64,000 bases of DNA, taken from NCBI RefSeq assembly GCF_026745355.1, contig NC_079210.1:31484559-31548558 (forward strand), in the 5' to 3' direction. This DNA is from Beta vulgaris subsp. vulgaris. Its lineage: Eukaryota > Streptophyta > Magnoliopsida > Caryophyllales > Amaranthaceae. This document shows positions 58,978 through 64,000 of this stretch, piece by piece (positions within the stretch are counted from its first letter, which is position 1; every line of letters starts with the position of its first letter). Under the pieces are notes generated by a model. The model had not been told where the DNA came from, did not search any database, and worked only from the letters and a program-made list of their open reading frames with translations. A program made the translations under genes and the position numbers.

Positions 58978-61900
58978 TTGAGGACGTGGGTTAGGTCGTT
59001 GCCTCCATCGATACAGGATCGTCTTTGTAGTATGCCTCTGTACTATAAATCCTTTACTACGTTCACGTACATTGATGCGCCCTTAATTTTAGCATTTGTC
59101 GAGCGGTGGCAGCCTACTATGAGTTCTTTTCACCTACCGTTTGGGGAGATGATGATCATGATGCATGATGTGTGGCATATATTGCATATTCCAGTTGAGG
59201 GGTGCACGGTCCATGACACCACTTCGAGTGGTGCTCTTAGGGGTTTGGTTGCAGACTTGATCGATAGGACAGTTCAAGAGCTCGGGAGTCCATTTTGGGA
59301 AAATGGTGTTGTTGCGGCACAAGGGGTTGCTGATATTCTATCAAATGCGGAGACACAGCTCCATTGGAGAAATAGCTGACATGTATATTGATAAGAGGTT
59401 TTTATGTGTCGTTAAGACACCAAAAATTGCTTTTCAAACAATATTTAAAAACCTAACAAGCAATTACTAAGAACATAGTAAGGGCAAAAGGGTCGATCCG
59501 CAAGGAAAACGGGATCAATCAAAGTCTATCAAGTCTAGACTACCTAATTGAAAGGTATTGGGGGTTTGAAAAGATTTGGTAACAACATGACTAGCTAATA
59601 ACAAGAACTAACAAATAACACGGGTTAAAACAACAGATATGAAGACACTAGATTAGGGTTACTAGTATGAATAAGAATGACAATGATCGTTAATGCGATT
59701 GTAGGCAACGGAGACGATTATGCAAGGTTAAGTTTTCCTCTAAAATACTCGAGTCCTCTCTCGAATGGCCCTCAAGAATAATCACTTAATCAATCAACTA
59801 AATCCTCTCTCCAATGGTCTTTAGTCAATTGATTAAGAGATTCGATAAATTTGGAAAAATCCTAATGAAGGATCCGCGGATTTCTACCCAATATCTTGGC
59901 CTAAAAATCAAGTTGATTCTTGGGGATGATAAAAGAGTTCAAAATTCAATTTGAGAACATTTGAATCCAAAATACCAAAGCATAAATGTGATCAGTATCT
60001 ATCCTAAGGTCTCAAAATACCAAGATCAATGCATAAACTTCTTTAAAACTTCACAATCACATCAACAAGACATTTAAACCCTAATACATACTTTCACCCT
60101 AACCCTATATAAGAAACTACTCACTTATCATGGATTCTAAGCAATTAAACATAAAATCTATGACTAATCTAAGGCTAAACATGATTAAGAGATGATTAAT
60201 CTAAAAGAAATAACAATTATAAGAATATAAGAATGGATAACTAATAATAACGAAAAACAAGAACAACCACAAAAAGATGAAATAAAAACTGAAACTTCAA
60301 ATTAAATTAGATGAAAATACCTTTAATGTTGTAGGAATCACAAACTATGATCAATGAATCTCAAATTTAGACAAAACTAAAGTGTTTTTTTTTTTCTGTA
60401 TAGTATAAACCCTAGAATCACTATCTATCAACTATAATAATAAAGCATACGTTTTTTCTGAAAACAACACTATCGTCTTTTGATTGCCTCATAATTTTTC
60501 TTTTACGGTTTCTATCGGTGCTGGCGCACCAAAATCAGGTGTAGGCGCACCAAGAGGAGGTGCGGGTGCACCAAACCCTCGTGGTTCGTCGTCAAATGGT
60601 GTCGGCGCACCAAACTTTCTTTCTAGTCGGACAGTTCAACTTAAACGAGCGTAACTTTTCTTTTTACAAATCAAGATTATGACCAGTCATTGGAAAGATA
60701 TAGAAACGACCTTTTACCTCCAACTAGAATTACCTTCATCCTATGTGTAGTTGAAAAGTTGTGTCCGTTTGAAGTTCCTCATACAAGATTTTGTGGCACT
60801 ATGTGCTCCTTTGTGCGAGCGGACAGGGGCTTGGTGCAATACCATTTATCAACGTGTGCTCTATTTTCATTGCTTCATTTTGCCAAATCTACAACTCATA
60901 TCCATCTTAAGTAGTTCCACCTATATTCAGAATATAAAACAGGTGAAAGCAATTGTACTAGAAATTGCGTCAAAAATGACCGAAGATCTAGTAAAATATC
61001 ACTATGATCAAGTGCATGAAATAGAAGGGGAAATGGAGAAGAAAGAGTGAATAAAGGAGAGAAAGAGGATCAAAATGAGCTAAAAGGAGTCCGTAAAGTG
61101 CGTCAAAAACGCACTTATCAATTATATGGTTGATTCTTAGGTACTGTTTATTCATAGATAAGAATGGATAGAGGTTGAGACCCTTTGACATTGTTGAGGC
61201 CAAGTCTCCAGATATCGTTCACACTTTCTCCTAGGGTCGGCTAAACTTGCGTACTTGTATTGTCAGTTGGGTGGGGTTAGTCGGACCTCCACAATCGGGA
61301 TCAGCGACTGTTTGACTTTACTCCATGCATGGATTTTTAGTATTTTCCATGCTTTAGGCCACGCGCACATCATATTAGTGGTGGGAAGCTCCACGAGCGC
61401 AAAGTTGGATTGTTACCCACGAAGAGGTCTCATGACCGTCTTTGTTCTATCAGGAGACAGCTAGACACACGGACACCAGAGGATGTAAGTTATTATTTAT
61501 GTACTATTATTAGGAATTTTTTCTATACTTGCATTTCATTAGATGAAATTGCTTATTTGTAAAAATGCAAGTGGATTGTTTGCCTTATGGTCATGATTTT
61601 CATCCAACACCATACAGAGAACATTATACAGGGCACCATTCGATACCGGTGAGTTATCGACCCTATATGGCTGATCGATGTTTGCAACATTAGGTCGTAT
61701 GCAGACTGTAACTGTTCCTATTATTGCTCCAGAGTTTGCATCTAGGCCTAGCAAGGGAAAGTATATTGTGAAATCTTCTGCTTTCCATTGTAAGTCGGAT
61801 GGTTCTGGTTTGCGACTGGTAATATACTAATTATATTAATATTTTGTTTTATTATTGTTATTAAACAATTGTTATTTTGTTTACAACATGTAATTGCGTA

Positions 61901-62160
61901 AACATTGAGATGTTTGACAAGGTACATAAATGTCGGCTTGCGCCACTAACTACTTGTCTTGGTATGAGTGACATTCACATCCAGATCTACGACGACCAAG
62001 AAGGTAAATATATTTTAATGGTTTCGAAATTTGGATCAATTTACCAAATTAAATATATTGACGACCCACTATTTTATTGTGCGATAGTGGATGAATAGGC
62101 GGGTAAATGCAACTCGTCCATTCATGCAACATTAGGACGAATATGAATGGGATGATGGAA
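58978..62160 (+). pseudogene. plant mobile domain (PMD, MAIN-like) pseudogene, split by an insertion
   Basis: The left part (58978-59379) has ILAFVERWQPTMSSFHLPFG, the motif of the plant mobile domain, followed by DVWHILHIPVEG. The right part (61124-62160), in changing frames, has CLFIDKNG, GSAKLAYLYCQLGGVSRTS, LTLLHAWIF, LDTRTPEDV, YRPYMADRCL, GRMQTVTVPIIAPEFASRPS and NYLSWYE, the rest of the same domain in order. A GT-AG-like intron may lie at about 61489-61560. PMD proteins are encoded by plant genes of the MAIN/MAIL type and by transposons; here stops, frameshifts and an insertion at 59390-61123 show a dead copy. Confidence 0.8.
59390..61123. mobile_element. 1.7-kb insertion in the PMD sequence, with complementary ends
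   Basis: The left end ATTGATAAGAGGTTTTTA matches the reverse complement of the right end (ATTGATAAGTGCGTTTTTGA). The flanks share TAT. Removing it brings the two halves of the PMD domain together. It contains no recognised protein. A stretch GGGTCGATCCGCAAGGAAAA (59490-59509) resembles a motif common in high-copy plant repeats. Its class is unknown. Confidence 0.55.
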
Positions 62161-62170
62161 AAGTTGCATG

Positions 62171-64000
62171 TGGTTAATACCCCGAATTTTCAGAAGTTAT
62201 TTTATTATTTAGTAAGGTTTAATATTATTTCTCTTTAAAATTATTTTATGATAATGCGATTTTATTTGATAACTATGTTTTAAAATAATGATTTCATTTA
62301 GTTTTGATTTATTTAACAAGTTTAAAATAAATCATTTACTTGTTTTATTATTCATTTCATTGTTTCTAAATAAATTAAACTCTTTAAATTTGGTTATGGA
62401 TATCTTTGTACATGTGTCCATCCTTTTTTAGCAATCCAAAGCCCAAATACCAAGTCCATAGTCCATATGCCTTTTAGCCAAAAAGAAAAAGGAAATAAAT
62501 AAAATAAAGAAAAAAAGGTGGAAACAGTTTCACCATCTTCTTCCCCTCCCTCCTTCTTTGTCTGATTCACACAACAGCTCAGAGGAGCCAAATTGTCAAC
62601 AATTCACAGCTTGTCAGTAAAGAATTGAATTTCAGTCTACAAATATCATATTTCAGGGGTAAATTTTCAAAGGCTAAACACCATAGCCTTCACACCTCAC
62701 TTCCACCATTAATGGAACTTGACCAAAGCTCCAAATTTCTGACCAAACTCTCCTGTAAATACTGAACTTTACTCACCCAATTACTCAAACAAACAATCTC
62801 AAAAGGTTTGCTTCAATTCATTTCTTTCTTCCTTTATTTCTGATTTTTATTTTGAAAATTAAAAATGAAATTTCAACCCACCATAAACAAATTCATCTGC
62901 TTCTCTTCATCACCGCATGAACCACTAATCGAACGACTTAATTCCGGCCTCCAACCGCCACCGCAAAACCCATTCCGCAGCCTGCAACCCGCGATAAACA
63001 CATGCCTTCCCCCCCCCCCCTTCGCGACGCCTCTACAGCCCCTCTCTGCTGTTGCGACCCGCGCCAGCCACCTCGAACCCATCCCTTTTTCGTGGCGCCT
63101 GAGCTTCGCCGGCGAACCACCGAAAAACCCGCACCACCCTTCCTCCTTCGCCCCCTACTTCGACCTCCTCTATTGTTCCTCCCTTCTTTCGTTCTTCTTG
63201 TTTTGTTTCTCAGACGGAGAAACTGATTTCTTAAAAACTTCCTTCCTCCTTTTCTTTTAATTTATTGTGTTTTAAAATATGTTTTATAACCTTCCAAAAA
63301 AAATTAGCCTACTTTATTAAGTAAGTATATTTTAGTTTAAATTAATCTTTTATAATATGAAAATGTTTCTTGACTTTCTAAAATAAAATAAGGAGTATAA
63401 TAAAGTTAGTTCTATGTTAAATAATTGTTTAAGTTAATAAAATAAATTGAAGTAATCTTTGATTACTTAAAATGATTTCATAAATGATACACTTTGATTT
63501 ATAAACTCTCTTAAAGATCATTAAGAATTTCTTTAAAGTTATTTGGATTATTTAAATCGCTTATTTTATATAATATATAAAAAGGGGTTATTAGAAACTA
63601 ATTTAGATCTCGTTAACATCTATTGTAGACTCCGATTGCGTAGACGAGGAATATCAAGAGTGCTAATACGTTCGCGAACTTAACTTTCGGGCACGCGTCA
63701 CGATGTAATCTCCTATGTCCATCTAAACATAGATCCGTCAGTGTAAAACGAATTGATTACGTGATTATTATGTGCTTATAAAATTTATAAGTATGGACTA
63801 TAATTATGGATTATCGACCTAATGCGAATTATGAATACGAATGACAAAATGGACAATGATTATGGATTTCGATTATGAATCATGACTATGGACGATGTAC
63901 GATATGACAAAGATGCTTATTATACCGTTAATAAAAATCGGTTAATGTCATTTAATAATATTATGATTATTATTATCATATTAATATGATCATTATTATT
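62171..64000 (+). repeat. LTR-like region at the right edge
   Basis: Starts near TGGTTAATACCCCGAATTTTC, resembling the beginnings of plant giant LTRs (TGTAATACCCCG type). It is followed by AT-rich DNA, then a C-rich leader-like stretch (62940-63200) and again AT-rich DNA to the window end. The order is like that of the other giant LTRs. The end is outside the window. The C-rich frames on both strands (62865-63260, 62873-63120) are compositional. Confidence 0.4.

Noticed and set aside
62865..63260. 131-codon frame at the right edge
   Set aside because: C-rich leader-like composition with open frames on both strands; no domain.

Overview
The window is plant nuclear DNA, almost certainly from a eudicot. 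It is AT-rich and intron-containing, with Ty3/gypsy LTR retrotransposons of the Tat type (two RNase H domains), an L1-type LINE, Stowaway MITEs, plant mobile domain (PMD) sequence and a small cluster of plant class II phospholipase A1 genes. The closest structural match I recall for the 21.6-31.7 kb element is Retand of Silene. That hints at Caryophyllales but does not prove it. I see no rRNA, tRNA, CRISPR or organellar genes.

Host genes are few. A conserved plant protein (DUF7795-like) lies at 5918-6535 (+). Three phospholipase A1-IIdelta-like lipases all lie on the minus strand: gene A (6994-10895, two exons, intact), gene B (13659-18451, two exons, intact) and gene C (53737-58660). Gene C has an intact catalytic exon and an extra 57-nt exon, but four separate one-base deletions in exon 1. 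All three encode a Sec7-unrelated alpha/beta-hydrolase with a GHSLG motif; they are a tandem family whose second and third members are pushed 35 kb apart by transposons. Near the right end, a PMD (MAIN-like) pseudogene (58978-62160) is split by a 1.7-kb insertion.

Layout of the transposon part. 1-5185: a decayed minus-strand Tat element with its 5' LTR, PBS, gag, protease, RT, two RNase H domains and the start of integrase. 20001-21173: a 1.2-kb inverted-repeat element with telomere-like motifs. 21637-31715: a complete, decayed Retand-like element bounded by the target duplication AATCC. It has sense gag-pol, a long antisense gene remnant with apparent introns, and a tandem array before the 3' LTR. 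It sits inside the ~2.5-kb 5' LTR of another element (21346-21636 plus 31716-33962), whose PBS is followed by a lone 131-codon ORF. 35.7-36.8 kb: a related LTR fragment. About 37.2-46.7 kb: a minus-strand gag-bearing element with PBS, LTR and a tandemly repeated leader. Its repeat array is interrupted by a 4.3-kb non-coding unit (38914-43215) that behaves like a solo giant LTR and carries arrays of short hairpins. 48-53.7 kb: a decayed LINE. 62.2 kb to the end: another LTR-like region.

No pathway links these genes. The lipases are the only recognisable enzymes of the host; the rest is nested transposon history. The most unusual material is the giant non-coding LTR family with hairpin arrays, the lone ORF behind one such LTR, and the antisense intron-containing gene in the Retand-like element.
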